In this document: positions 24,886-33,404 of the stretch, in pieces | Numbering within the stretch: the first letter of the stretch is position 1 | Layout: every line of letters begins with the position of its first letter | Assembly: GCF_947072685.1 (NCBI RefSeq) | Contig: NZ_CAMTIK010000002.1 | Coordinates: forward strand, 62,001 to 126,000 | Direction: 5' to 3' | Length of the DNA: 64,000 nucleotides | DNA from: an uncultured Cetobacterium sp. | GTDB lineage: Bacteria > Fusobacteriota > Fusobacteriia > Fusobacteriales > Fusobacteriaceae | Program-made: the position numbers and the translations under genes | Notes under the pieces: generated by a model | The model's database searches: none | Told to the model about the DNA's origin: nothing | The model's input: the letters and a program-made list of their open reading frames with translations, nothing else

Positions 24886-25443
24886 TTACAGTAATTCCAT
24901 CCCATTTTTAACTCTTTCGATAACTTCTTTATTTACTAATTTTTCAGCTAAAGCAAATCCAAATTCCAACGATTTTCCAGCACCAATTCCAGTTATAAGG
25001 TTTCTGTCAATCACAATGTCCTGATGTATATAGTTCTCACTATTCATTTCATCTTTTACAGATGAGTGACAAGTAAACTTATAATCTCCAATTAAATTAT
25101 TAAGGCCTAATAATGTTGGTCCCCCACAAATAGAACCTACAAATTTATTCTTGTCATTTAAATAAGTTTCTACAACTTCAATGATTTTTGAATCGGTTCT
25201 TAAATTTATATATCCAGGAAACCCACCAGGAATAACAACCATAACTCCCTCTCCAATATTAATTTCAGATATATTTACATCTGCTATAATCTTTACTTTT
25301 TGAGCAGATTCAACCTCTAAACTTTCTTCTAAAGTGGATACAGTAAGAACATCTAGCCCCGCTCTTCTCAAAATATCTACTGGTGCCATCGCTTCAATTA
25401 ATTCAAACCCATTAGCTAACATAATAAAAACCTTATTGTTCAT
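24886..25443 (-). CDS. DJ-1/PfpI (YajL/ThiJ) family protein
   Basis: A 185-residue cytoplasmic alpha/beta protein. The nucleophile-elbow cysteine is C106 in GSICGGPTLLG, with the partner acid E17 in NGFELIEAM, plus the PGGFPG loop. Members of this branch act as glyoxalases, deglycases or chaperones; their main role is debated. GGAGG precedes the ATG at 25443. It is monocistronic, divergent from queH. Confidence 0.9.
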   Translation of the reverse strand: MNNKVFIMLANGFELIEAMAPVDILRRAGLDVLTVSTLEESLEVESAQKVKIIADVNISEINIGEGVMVVIPGGFPGYINLRTDSKIIEVVETYLNDKNKFVGSICGGPTLLGLNNLIGDYKFTCHSSVKDEMNSENYIHQDIVIDRNLITGIGAGKSLEFGFALAEKLVNKEVIERVKNGMELL

Positions 25444-25544
25444 AAAACACCTCCAAAAATAATTAATCTAATTATAACAGAAACACACCAAAAACTCTAG
25501 GTAATATGATATAATCATTATATAAATGAAAAAGGAATGATTAT

Positions 25545-26174
25545 ATGAAGATAAATTATGAAATAGAAATGCAAAAAGAATTAAATAGTATTGGTTTGAA
25601 TAGTGATAAAAAAATATTGATACATTCATGTTGTGCCCCGTGTAGTTGTGCTATACTTGAATATTTAAAAGAATATTTAACAATTGATATTTTTTTCTAT
25701 AATCCAAATATAACAGATGAAAATGAATACATAGCTAGATTGAAAGAGCAAATCATATTCAATGAAAATATGAATTTTAAAATGGAAATCATCGAAGGAG
25801 AATATAGTCCTAGAAAACATTTTATAGAAAATATAAAAGGATTAGAGAATGAAAAAGAGGGTGGAGCAAGATGTTACAAATGTTATAAGCTTAGAATGGA
25901 AGCTACTGCTAAAAAAGCTAAAAAAGATGGGTATGATTATTTTTCTACTGTTTTAAGTATTAGTCCTTTAAAGAACTCACAGTGGATAAATGAAATAGGT
26001 ATAGAGCTTGAAGAAAAATATGGCATTAAATTCTTAAAAGGAGATTTTAAAAAGAAAAGTAGATATCTAAGAAGTGTAAGTATTTCAAAAGAGCACCATC
26101 TATATCGCCAAGACTATTGTGGATGTGTTTATTCCAAAATAGAAAGAACGGAGATGAAAAATGACAAAGAATAA
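25545..26174 (+). CDS. queH: Epoxyqueuosine reductase QueH
   Basis: A 209-residue protein that performs the last step of queuosine synthesis, reducing epoxyqueuosine in tRNA. The hallmark cysteine pair plus C is in HSCCAPCSCAI (C29, C30, C33), with further conserved cysteines in RCYKCYKLRM and DYCGCVYS that bind an Fe-S cluster and metal. This is the non-cobalamin alternative to QueG. The ribosome site before the ATG at 25545 is weak (aaaggaatg). Its 3' end overlaps the next gene by 14 bp, so translation is coupled. Confidence 0.93.
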   Translation: MKINYEIEMQKELNSIGLNSDKKILIHSCCAPCSCAILEYLKEYLTIDIFFYNPNITDENEYIARLKEQIIFNENMNFKMEIIEGEYSPRKHFIENIKGLENEKEGGARCYKCYKLRMEATAKKAKKDGYDYFSTVLSISPLKNSQWINEIGIELEEKYGIKFLKGDFKKKSRYLRSVSISKEHHLYRQDYCGCVYSKIERTEMKNDKE

Positions 26175-27066
26175 CAATAGAAGATTTTACTCTTTAAATG
26201 ATTATTTTAAAGATAAATTTGGTGAAAAAATTTATAAAGTTTCTTTAGATGGAGGCTTTACTTGTCCTAATAGAGATGGAAAAATATCTCGAGGTGGATG
26301 CATATTTTGTAGTGACTCTGGAAGTGGAGAATTTACTGGTGATAGAATAAAAACAATAACAACCCAGATTGACGAACAACTAATATTTTTAAAGGATAAA
26401 ATAGGCGAAGGAAAAGTTATTGCATATTTTCAAAATTTTACAAATACATATGCGGATATAGAATACCTACGAAAAATGTATTATGAAGCTCTTGAACATC
26501 CAAAAGTAATTGGTATTGCAATAGGAACAAGACCAGATTGTTTAGATGAGGATGTATTGATTTTGTTGAAAGAAATAAATGATAAATATTTATTATGGGT
26601 GGAACTCGGTCTTCAAACAAGCGATGATAGAATAGCTAAACTCATAAATAGAGGATATGAATACCCTATTTATGAGAAAGCAGCAGAAAATTTAAGAAAT
26701 ATGAATATTAAATTTGTGGCTCATATGATTATAGGATTACCTGAAGAGGAGAGGGGTGGAATAATAAAAACAGCAGAAGATATTATTAAATCAGGTGCTT
26801 GGGGTATTAAAATACATTCACTTCATATAATCAAAGGAACGTCGATGGAAACACTCTATAAAAAAACACCTTTTCATATATTTTCATTAGTTGAATATGT
26901 TGAATTAGTTGTAACGATTTTGAGACTAATTCCAAAAGATATGGTAGTTCATAGAGTTACAGGAGATGGTAAAAAAGATGAAGTCATTGAACCTATTTGG
27001 AGTTTGAATAAAAGGAAAGTTTTAAATGAGATTGAAAAAGAATTAAAGAGAAGAGATTTATATTAG
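26161..27066 (+). CDS. TIGR01212-family radical SAM protein (YhcC-like)
   Basis: A 301-residue protein with the family start RRFYSLNDYFKDKFGEKIYKV and the cluster motif GGFTCPNRDGK...GGCIFCSDSGSGEF, a CxxxxxxxGxxCxxC type. Later FQNFTNTYA, GTRPDCLDED, ELGLQT and HMIIGLPEE segments follow. The biochemical role of this widespread family is unknown. The start ATG lies inside the 3' end of queH, with a purine-rich ribosome site there, so they form one operon. Confidence 0.9.
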   Translation: MTKNNNRRFYSLNDYFKDKFGEKIYKVSLDGGFTCPNRDGKISRGGCIFCSDSGSGEFTGDRIKTITTQIDEQLIFLKDKIGEGKVIAYFQNFTNTYADIEYLRKMYYEALEHPKVIGIAIGTRPDCLDEDVLILLKEINDKYLLWVELGLQTSDDRIAKLINRGYEYPIYEKAAENLRNMNIKFVAHMIIGLPEEERGGIIKTAEDIIKSGAWGIKIHSLHIIKGTSMETLYKKTPFHIFSLVEYVELVVTILRLIPKDMVVHRVTGDGKKDEVIEPIWSLNKRKVLNEIEKELKRRDLY

Positions 27067-27078
27067 AGGAGGGTTATA

Positions 27079-27936
27079 ATGGGTGGTACACTGATAAAAC
27101 TAAAGGAGTATAAAGATGGTTTTACCAAAAATGAAAAAAAAATATCAAACTACTTGATAGAAAATATAGAAGAGATAAAGACATTGAATACATATGATTT
27201 GGCTATTAAATGTGATGTCAGTCAAGCTTCAGTTGTAAGATTTGCCAAAAAATTAGGTTTTAAAGGATTCCCAGAATTTAAAATATCATTGGCTAGTGAT
27301 CTAGCTATGCAAAATAATGAAAAAACAATTCAAATTATATACGATGAGATAAAAATTGAAGATACAACTGAGATCTTAGCTAAAAAAGTTGTCTATGAGA
27401 ATGTTAGAAGTATTGAAGATACCTATAAAGTATTGAATTTTGAAGAGATTGAAAAAGCAGCAGATATAATCAATTTGGCTAAAAGAGTATTTATTTTAGG
27501 AGCTGGATTTTCAGGAATAGTTGCAAAAGATTTTCAATATAAACTTTGGGAGCTTGGAAAATTTGTTGTTTTCGATACAGACCAACATATTCAATTGACA
27601 AATGCTTCAACAGCTGGAGAAGGAGATGTAGTTTTTGTTATATCTCACAGTGGTAAAACATTGGATATATATCAAACACTTTTAGAGTTTAAAGAGAATG
27701 GAGCTACAATTATAACTTTAACTAAATTTGCATCAAATCCAATAAAAAATATAGGGGATATTTGCTTAAGTACAGTTGTAGAAAAAACAAATTTCAGATC
27801 TACTTCCCTCTCCTCTAGAATGGCTCAATTAACTGTTGTGGATATTCTATATGTAAAACTTATTCAAAAAGATAGAGAAAAAGCAAATAGGTATATAGGA
27901 AATGCAGTTGAAAGTGTAAAAAAGTTTAAAATGTAA
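27079..27936 (+). CDS. MurR/RpiR-family transcriptional regulator
   Basis: A 285-residue regulator with an N-terminal HTH (about 1-75: CDVSQASVVRFAKKLGFKGFPEFK) and a C-terminal SIS sugar-phosphate-binding domain (ILGAGFSGIVAKDFQYKL near 138, VISHSGKTLD near 185). It binds DNA and senses a phosphosugar. It lies 117 bp upstream of nagB-nagA, so control of amino-sugar catabolism by GlcNAc-6-P or GlcN-6-P is a sound inference. It is 12 bp after the radical SAM gene and probably shares its transcript. AGGAGG precedes the ATG. Confidence 0.9.
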   Translation: MGGTLIKLKEYKDGFTKNEKKISNYLIENIEEIKTLNTYDLAIKCDVSQASVVRFAKKLGFKGFPEFKISLASDLAMQNNEKTIQIIYDEIKIEDTTEILAKKVVYENVRSIEDTYKVLNFEEIEKAADIINLAKRVFILGAGFSGIVAKDFQYKLWELGKFVVFDTDQHIQLTNASTAGEGDVVFVISHSGKTLDIYQTLLEFKENGATIITLTKFASNPIKNIGDICLSTVVEKTNFRSTSLSSRMAQLTVVDILYVKLIQKDREKANRYIGNAVESVKKFKM

Positions 27937-27985
27937 GGAAAATTCATTTTTTAATTTTAATAAAGAAAAAAAAATTCTAAATTTG

Positions 27986-28020
27986 TTGACATTTGTTAAA
28001 ATAAATGATAACTTTATTAT
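27986..28020 (+). promoter_or_regulatory. nagBA promoter region with direct repeat
   Basis: TTGTTA (27993-27998), 16 bp, TATTAT (28015-28020) gives a usable promoter; a perfect TTGACA is at 27986-27991. Two ATTTGTT copies 10 bp apart (27981-27987 and 27991-27997) cover the -35 and could be part of an operator for the RpiR regulator. The operator role is inference. Confidence 0.45.
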
Positions 28021-28053
28021 AGATGTAAAATTAATATAAGGGAGTGATTTTTC

Positions 28054-28881
28054 ATGAGAGTAATAATAACTGAAAAAAATATTGGAGATTGGGCTGCAGT
28101 GTACGTAGCTAAAAAAATAATAGAAGCTAAGCCCACAGCAGAAAATCCATTTGTTTTAGGTTTGCCTACAGGGGGAACACCTTTAGCTATGTATAAGAGA
28201 TTAATCCAGTTTTATAAGGATGGGATTTTATCGTTTGAAAATATAATCACATTTAACATGGACGAGTATGTGGGGTTATCTCCAGCAAATGATCAGAGTT
28301 ATCATTACTACATGTACGAAAACTTTTTTAAGCATATAGATATGAAAGAAGAGAATATCAATATTTTAAATGGGTTAGCTATTGATTATGTAAAAGAGTG
28401 TGAAGTATATGAGGAAAAAATAAAAGCTGTTGGGGGAATAGATCTTTTCTTAGGAGGGATTGGACCCGATGGACATATTGCTTTCAATGAACCTGGATCG
28501 TCTTTAAGTTCAAGAACGAGAGATAAAGAATTAACGATGGATACAATAATAGCTAATGCAAGATTTTTTGATGGAGATATAGATAGAGTTCCTAAGTTAG
28601 CATTAACTGTTGGAGTTGGAACTATTCTTGATGCAAAAGAGGTATTGATTATGGTTAATGGACATAACAAAGCTAGAGCGCTGCACCATGCTGTTGAACA
28701 AGGAGTTAATCATATGTGGACAATAAGTGCACTTCAATTACACCCAAAAGGAATAATTGTTTCGGACGAAGCAGCTTGTGCTGAGTTGAAGGTTGGAACA
28801 TATAGATACTTCAAAGATATTGAAAAACAAAATTTAGACACAGATTTATTAATAGATAAGTTATATAGAAATTCTAAATAG
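28054..28881 (+). CDS. nagB: Glucosamine-6-phosphate deaminase
   Basis: Converts glucosamine-6-phosphate to fructose-6-phosphate and ammonia in the cytoplasm. The 275-residue protein has [13 protein letters not shown] near 38, FNMDEYVGL near 69-77 (catalytic Asp) and the signature [17 protein letters not shown] near 136-152. Length matches the family. GGGAG precedes the ATG. It is followed 9 bp later by nagA. Confidence 0.97.
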   Translation: MRVIITEKNIGDWAAVYVAKKIIEAKPTAENPFVLGLPTGGTPLAMYKRLIQFYKDGILSFENIITFNMDEYVGLSPANDQSYHYYMYENFFKHIDMKEENINILNGLAIDYVKECEVYEEKIKAVGGIDLFLGGIGPDGHIAFNEPGSSLSSRTRDKELTMDTIIANARFFDGDIDRVPKLALTVGVGTILDAKEVLIMVNGHNKARALHHAVEQGVNHMWTISALQLHPKGIIVSDEAACAELKVGTYRYFKDIEKQNLDTDLLIDKLYRNSK

Positions 28882-28890
28882 GGGAGATGT

Positions 28891-30030
28891 ATGAAAAGTA
28901 TTGTTAATGGAGAATTATTTATAGGAAATAAATTTTATAAAGGTAAAGCGTTAATAATTGAAGGAGAGAGAATTGTAGATATTGTTTCAGAAACAGAGCT
29001 AGATTTGTTGTATCCAGAGATTGAAAAAATAAATGCAGATAAAAATTACATCACTCCTGGATTTATAGACCTACAGTTAAATGGTTGTGGTGGAGTTCTA
29101 TTTAATGATGATATATCTTTGGAAACTTTAGAAACTATGCATAAAACAAATCTAAAATATGGTTGTACTTCTTTTACACCGACGCTAATTACAACAAGTG
29201 ATGAAAATATAGAAAAGGCCCTAAAACTTATGAAGAGCATAAAAAATAAAGGTGTCTATGGTGTACTAGGTCTACATATTGAAGGACCATATATATCTTT
29301 ACAAAAAAAGGGGATACATAATCCTAAATTTATAAGAAAAGCTGACGAAGATATGATTGATAAAATTATTGAAGCTGGAAAAGAAAATGTTACAATAGTA
29401 ACTTTAGCTCCTGAAAACACAGAGAAGACAGTGATTTCGAAACTAAACAATGCCGGAATAAATGTAGCTGTGGGGCATTCTAACGCTACTTATGAAGAAG
29501 TGAAAGAAAAGGAAGCTTTTGGTATTACGTTATCAACTCACTTATACAACGGAATGAGCTCTTTTGGTCATAGAGAACCTGGTGTTGTTGGAGCAGTGTT
29601 TGATAGTGATATAAAAGCTGGAATAATTGTCGATGGATTCCATTGCCATTATTCTGCTATTAAATCAGCTATTAAAATCATGGGAGAAAGATTATATCTT
29701 GTTACGGATGCTGTTTCTCCTGTTGGAACAGACATGGAATATTTTTACTTCGAAGGAAATAAAGTTTACTATAAAGATGGAAAGTGTTTTGGTGAGGATG
29801 GAACTTTAGGTGGTTCAGCCTTAACAATGGATGCTGGCGTTAGAAATTTAGTGAAAAATTGTGATATAACTTTAGAAGAAGCTGTAAGAATGGCAACAAT
29901 TTATCCTGCTAAAGCTATTGGAATTGATAATGAATTTGGAAAACTTCAACCAGGTTATTTTGCAGACATAGTATTTTTAGATAAACATTTAAATTTAAAA
30001 AAAGTTATAGCGAAAGGTCAAGAGGTATAA
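28891..30030 (+). CDS. nagA: N-acetylglucosamine-6-phosphate deacetylase
   Basis: Removes acetate from GlcNAc-6-P to feed NagB. The 379-residue amidohydrolase has GFIDLQLNGCGGVLFND near 56, GLHIEGPYIS (metal Glu) near 129, VGHSNATY (metal His) near 193 and THLYNGMSSFGHREPG near 213, then VTDAVSP with the catalytic Asp. All match E. coli-type NagA. GGGGAG precedes the ATG. It ends at a compact terminator. Confidence 0.97.
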   Translation: MKSIVNGELFIGNKFYKGKALIIEGERIVDIVSETELDLLYPEIEKINADKNYITPGFIDLQLNGCGGVLFNDDISLETLETMHKTNLKYGCTSFTPTLITTSDENIEKALKLMKSIKNKGVYGVLGLHIEGPYISLQKKGIHNPKFIRKADEDMIDKIIEAGKENVTIVTLAPENTEKTVISKLNNAGINVAVGHSNATYEEVKEKEAFGITLSTHLYNGMSSFGHREPGVVGAVFDSDIKAGIIVDGFHCHYSAIKSAIKIMGERLYLVTDAVSPVGTDMEYFYFEGNKVYYKDGKCFGEDGTLGGSALTMDAGVRNLVKNCDITLEEAVRMATIYPAKAIGIDNEFGKLQPGYFADIVFLDKHLNLKKVIAKGQEV

Positions 30031-30038
30031 ATATATAG

Positions 30039-30064
30039 GAGGTAGCTGGAGCTACCTCTTTTTT
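30039..30064 (+). terminator. Intrinsic terminator after nagA
   Basis: GAGGTAGC and GCTACCTC arms with loop TGGA, followed by TTTTTT. Confidence 0.92.
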
Positions 30065-30154
30065 ATACAAAATTATAAAAAAGAAAAACTAATTTTTTTT
30101 GAATAATAAGATAGAGATAGAGATGCTCTCGTTAAGTAAAGTGGAGGTAGAAAT

Positions 30155-30673
30155 ATGAATATAAAATGGATTTCGAAAGGTCTTTTTTTAGGATTAGTAT
30201 TTTTTATATCTATGCTTCTTGTCAAACCCATTGGGATTTCTACCCAATATAGTATTACTTCTGGAATTATACACTCTACGGTTGAAAAAGATATAATTGT
30301 TAAAGAAGGTAAAAAGTATAGCAGCACTGTTGAATATTATAACCAGGATGGGATAGCCCAAAGCATTAAAAATCCATTTAATTTCAGCATGGTTTTTATT
30401 GTTGGTGTTTTTATAGGTGGTATGATTGGGCGTTTACTTTTCATAAAAAATAAAAATTTTATAGAAGAAAATGAAAAGTTAGAAAAAGACTCGATTTCTA
30501 GATCAAGACTTTTTGTGGGAGGAATAATTTTACTATACGGTGCTCGAATGGCTGGTGGTTGCACAAGCGGACATATGATGAGTGGTATTATACAACTTTC
30601 TGTAAGTAGTATTGTTTTTGCGATAGTTATGTTTCCGATAGCAATTTTAGTAGCAAAAAAGGTAGGTGAATAA
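30155..30673 (+). CDS. YeeE/YedE-type membrane protein, first half of a split pair
   Basis: A 172-residue protein with four helices (about 8-28, 72-92, 118-138 and 147-167). The conserved cysteine motif GARMAGGCTSGHMMSG lies near 126-141, the hallmark of the YeeE/YedE (DUF395) sulfur-transport family. A 40-residue hydrophilic loop separates helices 1 and 2. Full-length YeeE/TsuA takes up thiosulfate; here the two halves are separate genes, as in PmpA/PmpB-type pairs. GGAGG precedes the ATG. The next gene starts 1 bp after its stop. Confidence 0.85.
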   Translation: MNIKWISKGLFLGLVFFISMLLVKPIGISTQYSITSGIIHSTVEKDIIVKEGKKYSSTVEYYNQDGIAQSIKNPFNFSMVFIVGVFIGGMIGRLLFIKNKNFIEENEKLEKDSISRSRLFVGGIILLYGARMAGGCTSGHMMSGIIQLSVSSIVFAIVMFPIAILVAKKVGE

Positions 30674-30674
30674 T

Positions 30675-31259
30675 ATGAAAAATTTACTCATTGATAATAT
30701 GCCACTTTTGGGGATTTTAATTGGAATATTTTTTGGATTTGCACTATATTATGCAGGGGCAACTAATAGAATTTATCTTATGAAAATGTTGAAGCTTGAA
30801 GATTTAACTCTTTTGAAAATAATACTTTTAGGAATTGGATTTGGAATGTCATTAGTATATGCAGGGAGGATTTTAAATTTTATTCCAATAGACCACTTCA
30901 ATATAAAAACAATGAATCTAGGAGTTATATTGGGGGCGATTATTTTTGGAATTGGATTTGGAATAATTGGATTATGCCCTGGAACAGCCATAGCAAGTTT
31001 AGGGTCTGGCTATTCAAAATCAATATATGTTGTTTTAGGAGGTTTGGTTGGAGCTTTTATGTTTACACTGTCCTATCCAATATTAAAATCTATCGGACTT
31101 TTTGAAGAGGTGCTGGGTGGGAAAACATCTCTCATATATATAACTGAAAAATATAATTTTCTTTATGAAGGAACGCTTTGGATCGGAGTTTTTATAGGAG
31201 TGATGATAATTATAATTTCATTAATTTTACCATATAATTTAAAAACTAAAAAGAGGTGA
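30675..31259 (+). CDS. YeeE/YedE-type membrane protein, second half of a split pair
   Basis: A 194-residue protein with five helices and the partner motif GFGIIGLCPGTAIASLGSGY near 98-117, the second conserved cysteine motif of the YeeE/YedE family. It probably forms a complex with the preceding protein to move a reduced sulfur compound across the inner membrane. The ATG at 30675 was chosen because AGGTG lies 6 nt before it. No rhodanese or TusA gene is beside the pair, so the substrate is uncertain. Confidence 0.85.
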   Translation: MKNLLIDNMPLLGILIGIFFGFALYYAGATNRIYLMKMLKLEDLTLLKIILLGIGFGMSLVYAGRILNFIPIDHFNIKTMNLGVILGAIIFGIGFGIIGLCPGTAIASLGSGYSKSIYVVLGGLVGAFMFTLSYPILKSIGLFEEVLGGKTSLIYITEKYNFLYEGTLWIGVFIGVMIIIISLILPYNLKTKKR

Positions 31260-31276
31260 TAAAACACCTCTTTTTT
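31248..31276 (+). terminator. Intrinsic terminator overlapping the yeeE-like stop
   Basis: AAAGAGGTG and CACCTCTTT arms with loop ATAAAA, followed by T. The left arm contains the end of the coding sequence. Confidence 0.88.
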
Positions 31277-31315
31277 AGTAAATTAATTACAAATAATAAT
31301 TATTTTTATAATCAA

Positions 31316-31361
31316 AACCACTCTACTACATATAATGTTAATTATATGTAGTAGAGTGGTT
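31316..31361. repeat. Perfect palindrome beside a tyrosine recombinase gene
   Basis: Arms of 21 bases (31316-31336 and 31341-31361) pair perfectly around the spacer GTTA. The plus-strand gene to the left already has its own terminator, and the recombinase stop is 64 bp to the right. On the minus strand the hairpin is followed by TTTTGATTATAAAAAT, so it may simply end the recombinase transcript. It may also be a recombination site: the centre TAATGTTAATT matches 9 of 11 positions of the XerD half-site of E. coli dif (TTATGTTAAAT). Confidence 0.7.
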
Positions 31362-31424
31362 AGTGTAATTATTAATTAAAATTAAATTATTTATATACTT
31401 TTTTAATTATAGTTTAAAAGATGT

Positions 31425-32435
31425 TTAAAAGTCATCGTCTATACTTTGTATAGGTATTTTTTCTAAAACCTTTTTTTCGATAAGGGATTTCGCATTTATA
31501 TATACCTCCGTTACTTTTGTATCTGAGTGACCTAAAAAATCTCTTATCTCAATTAAATCTGCACCATTCAAAGAAAGTTCAGTCGCGATAGCATGTCGAA
31601 TGTTATGTGGACTGATATTTTTATTTATAACTTTTCCCATATCTTGAATCACATTATACAGAGCTCTATATGAAAGTGGTTTGTTTTTTTCAAAAGATGA
31701 GAAAAACAGAAATTTTTCTTCTAAACTTTCTTCATTGATACCGTATACATTTGTTAAATAATTTCTATATTCATCGAATTTTTTTATCAAAAAATTATGC
31801 AGAGGTTTATATTGTTCTCTACCACTTTTTGTTTTTTCCAGTTTAACAAAATATTCACCATCTCTTTTTAGCACATGTTTAAATTGTAAAGATAGTAACT
31901 CTTGACTTCTCATCCCAGTGTAAAAAAGTGTATGAAGAATCAAAGTATTTCGATATTCTTTTTCACCATTAACCTTGTAATTTTTTAAAATATTTTTTAT
32001 ATCATCAAATGACACTTTTAAAATATTATCTAGATTTCTTGATGTTTTAAAAAGTCCTATATACTTAAAAGGGTTTTCATATCCATTCTTCTCTAGCTCT
32101 TTATAAAGTGATTTTAAAGAGGAAATAACTTTATTGATAGATGTTTTTTTCATCTCTCTTTCATCCATAAGGTGAGCGAGGTAATCTTCGATATCACTTT
32201 TTTCTATTCCTGTCATAAGCTCAATTATTTCTTCACTCTCTATTGGAGCATCTCCATCATAAACATATGTTAAAAAATCTTTCAAATAGAAAAAATAATC
32301 TTTCATGGTTTTAGGAGATTTGTACATTTCAAATATACTTTTTTTCTCTTCTCTTCCTTTTCTTTTTTTTCTATTCGTACTTATTTCATGTTTTTCTTTT
32401 ATCATAATTTCATTCAAAGTAAATTCCCCCTCCAT
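31425..32435 (-). CDS. Tyrosine recombinase (XerC/D-like integrase)
   Basis: A 336-residue protein. An N-terminal basic tail (about 12-30) precedes a SAM-like DNA-binding core (about 35-130) and a catalytic domain with the R-K-H-R-H-Y set: TGMRSQELL (Arg I), a KTKSGREQY lysine region, SPHNIRHAIATEL (His-x-x-Arg), GHSD (His III) and TEVYINA (nucleophile Tyr). It may act as a chromosome dimer resolvase or a genomic-inversion/integrase enzyme. The first codons contain GGAGGGGG, so translation may really begin at the TTG at 32417 instead of the ATG at 32435. Surroundings are ordinary chromosomal genes, with no sign of an integrated element. Confidence 0.88.
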   Translation of the reverse strand: MEGEFTLNEIMIKEKHEISTNRKKRKGREEKKSIFEMYKSPKTMKDYFFYLKDFLTYVYDGDAPIESEEIIELMTGIEKSDIEDYLAHLMDEREMKKTSINKVISSLKSLYKELEKNGYENPFKYIGLFKTSRNLDNILKVSFDDIKNILKNYKVNGEKEYRNTLILHTLFYTGMRSQELLSLQFKHVLKRDGEYFVKLEKTKSGREQYKPLHNFLIKKFDEYRNYLTNVYGINEESLEEKFLFFSSFEKNKPLSYRALYNVIQDMGKVINKNISPHNIRHAIATELSLNGADLIEIRDFLGHSDTKVTEVYINAKSLIEKKVLEKIPIQSIDDDF

Positions 32436-32468
32436 AAATAAAAGTCCTGTTATAAAAATTATAGAAAG

Positions 32469-33149
32469 TTATATGATATCTTCCCTTTCAATCTCTCTAA
32501 CCTCTTTTGGAACCATATCTTCTAAAGTCAATTTTCCAAATACTTCTCTTTTTAAATATATAACTTCATTATCTATTGCTTTCAACATTTTTTTTACTTG
32601 ATGGAACTTCCCTTCTTTTATATTTAAAAGAATCTCTTTAGAACTTACTTTTTCCACTTTAGCAGGTTGAGTTATATAGCCACCTATGTCAACACCACTT
32701 TCTAAATTCTTTATCCCTTCTTGAAAAATTTCATCTTTTAAAATGACACGGTATATTTTATCCACATGCTTTTTTGGTGATATCAATTCGTGAGCGAGCT
32801 TACCATCATTTGTAAACATCAATAGTCCTTCAGTATCTTTATCTAATCTCCCTACTGGAAATAGATCTTTTTTATTTACCCATTCTGGCAAAAGGTCCAT
32901 AACTGTTTTTTCTTTTTTGTCCTCTGTTGCTGTAATATACCCATCTATCTTATACAATTTATAGTATCTAAATTCTTTATATAGAACTTTTTTTCCAGCA
33001 TATTCAATTAAAGTTTTCATCTCATCTATATTTCTACTGTTATCTTTACAAATAGCTCCATCTACATATACTTTACCTATCGCAATATTTTTCTTTACTT
33101 CACTTCTACTCCCTACACCACACTCAACTAAAAATTTATCTAATCTCAA
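32469..33149 (-). CDS. RsuA/RluB/E/F-family pseudouridine synthase
   Basis: A 226-residue protein with an N-terminal S4 RNA-binding domain (MRLDKFLVECGVGSRSEVKK) and the catalytic Asp in VGRLDKDTEGLLMFTNDG near 100. The EGKFHQVKKM motif follows near 180. Length fits RsuA, which modifies 16S rRNA U516, but the RluB/E/F targets cannot be excluded by eye. It has a good promoter (33181-33209) and GGAGG before the ATG. The recombinase gene begins 33 bp after its stop and may be co-transcribed. Confidence 0.93.
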   Translation of the reverse strand: MRLDKFLVECGVGSRSEVKKNIAIGKVYVDGAICKDNSRNIDEMKTLIEYAGKKVLYKEFRYYKLYKIDGYITATEDKKEKTVMDLLPEWVNKKDLFPVGRLDKDTEGLLMFTNDGKLAHELISPKKHVDKIYRVILKDEIFQEGIKNLESGVDIGGYITQPAKVEKVSSKEILLNIKEGKFHQVKKMLKAIDNEVIYLKREVFGKLTLEDMVPKEVREIEREDII

Positions 33150-33180
33150 TTTGTTGCCTCCTAATTTTGTTTATATTATA

Positions 33181-33209
33181 ATTATAATTCTTAAAATTTA
33201 TAAAATCAA
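33181..33209 (-). promoter_or_regulatory. Promoter of the rsuA-like gene
   Basis: TTGATT (33204-33209), 17 bp, TATAAT (33181-33186) on the minus strand. Confidence 0.7.
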
Positions 33210-33324
33210 GAACTAAAATTTTTATTTTGATTTAACATGTTGTAGAAATACCTATTTTATAAGAAAATCTTTTTAAATATATAATTATAAAACTTGAAAA
33301 ATAATTATTTATTACATTTTTTTC

Positions 33325-33354
33325 TTGTTGAAATAACTATAAATATGCTATAAT
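33325..33354 (+). promoter_or_regulatory. Promoter of the 180-residue unknown gene
   Basis: TTGTTG (33325-33330), 18 bp, TATAAT (33349-33354). Confidence 0.6.
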
Positions 33355-33404
33355 ATAGAGCAAAAAACATTAAAAATTTATTTTCTATGGGAGGAATACT
33401 TAAT

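Noticed and set aside
31425-32435. Integrated mobile element marked by the tyrosine recombinase
   Set aside because: No cargo, no excisionase, no direct-repeat att sites and no tRNA beside it; flanks are housekeeping genes in normal order.
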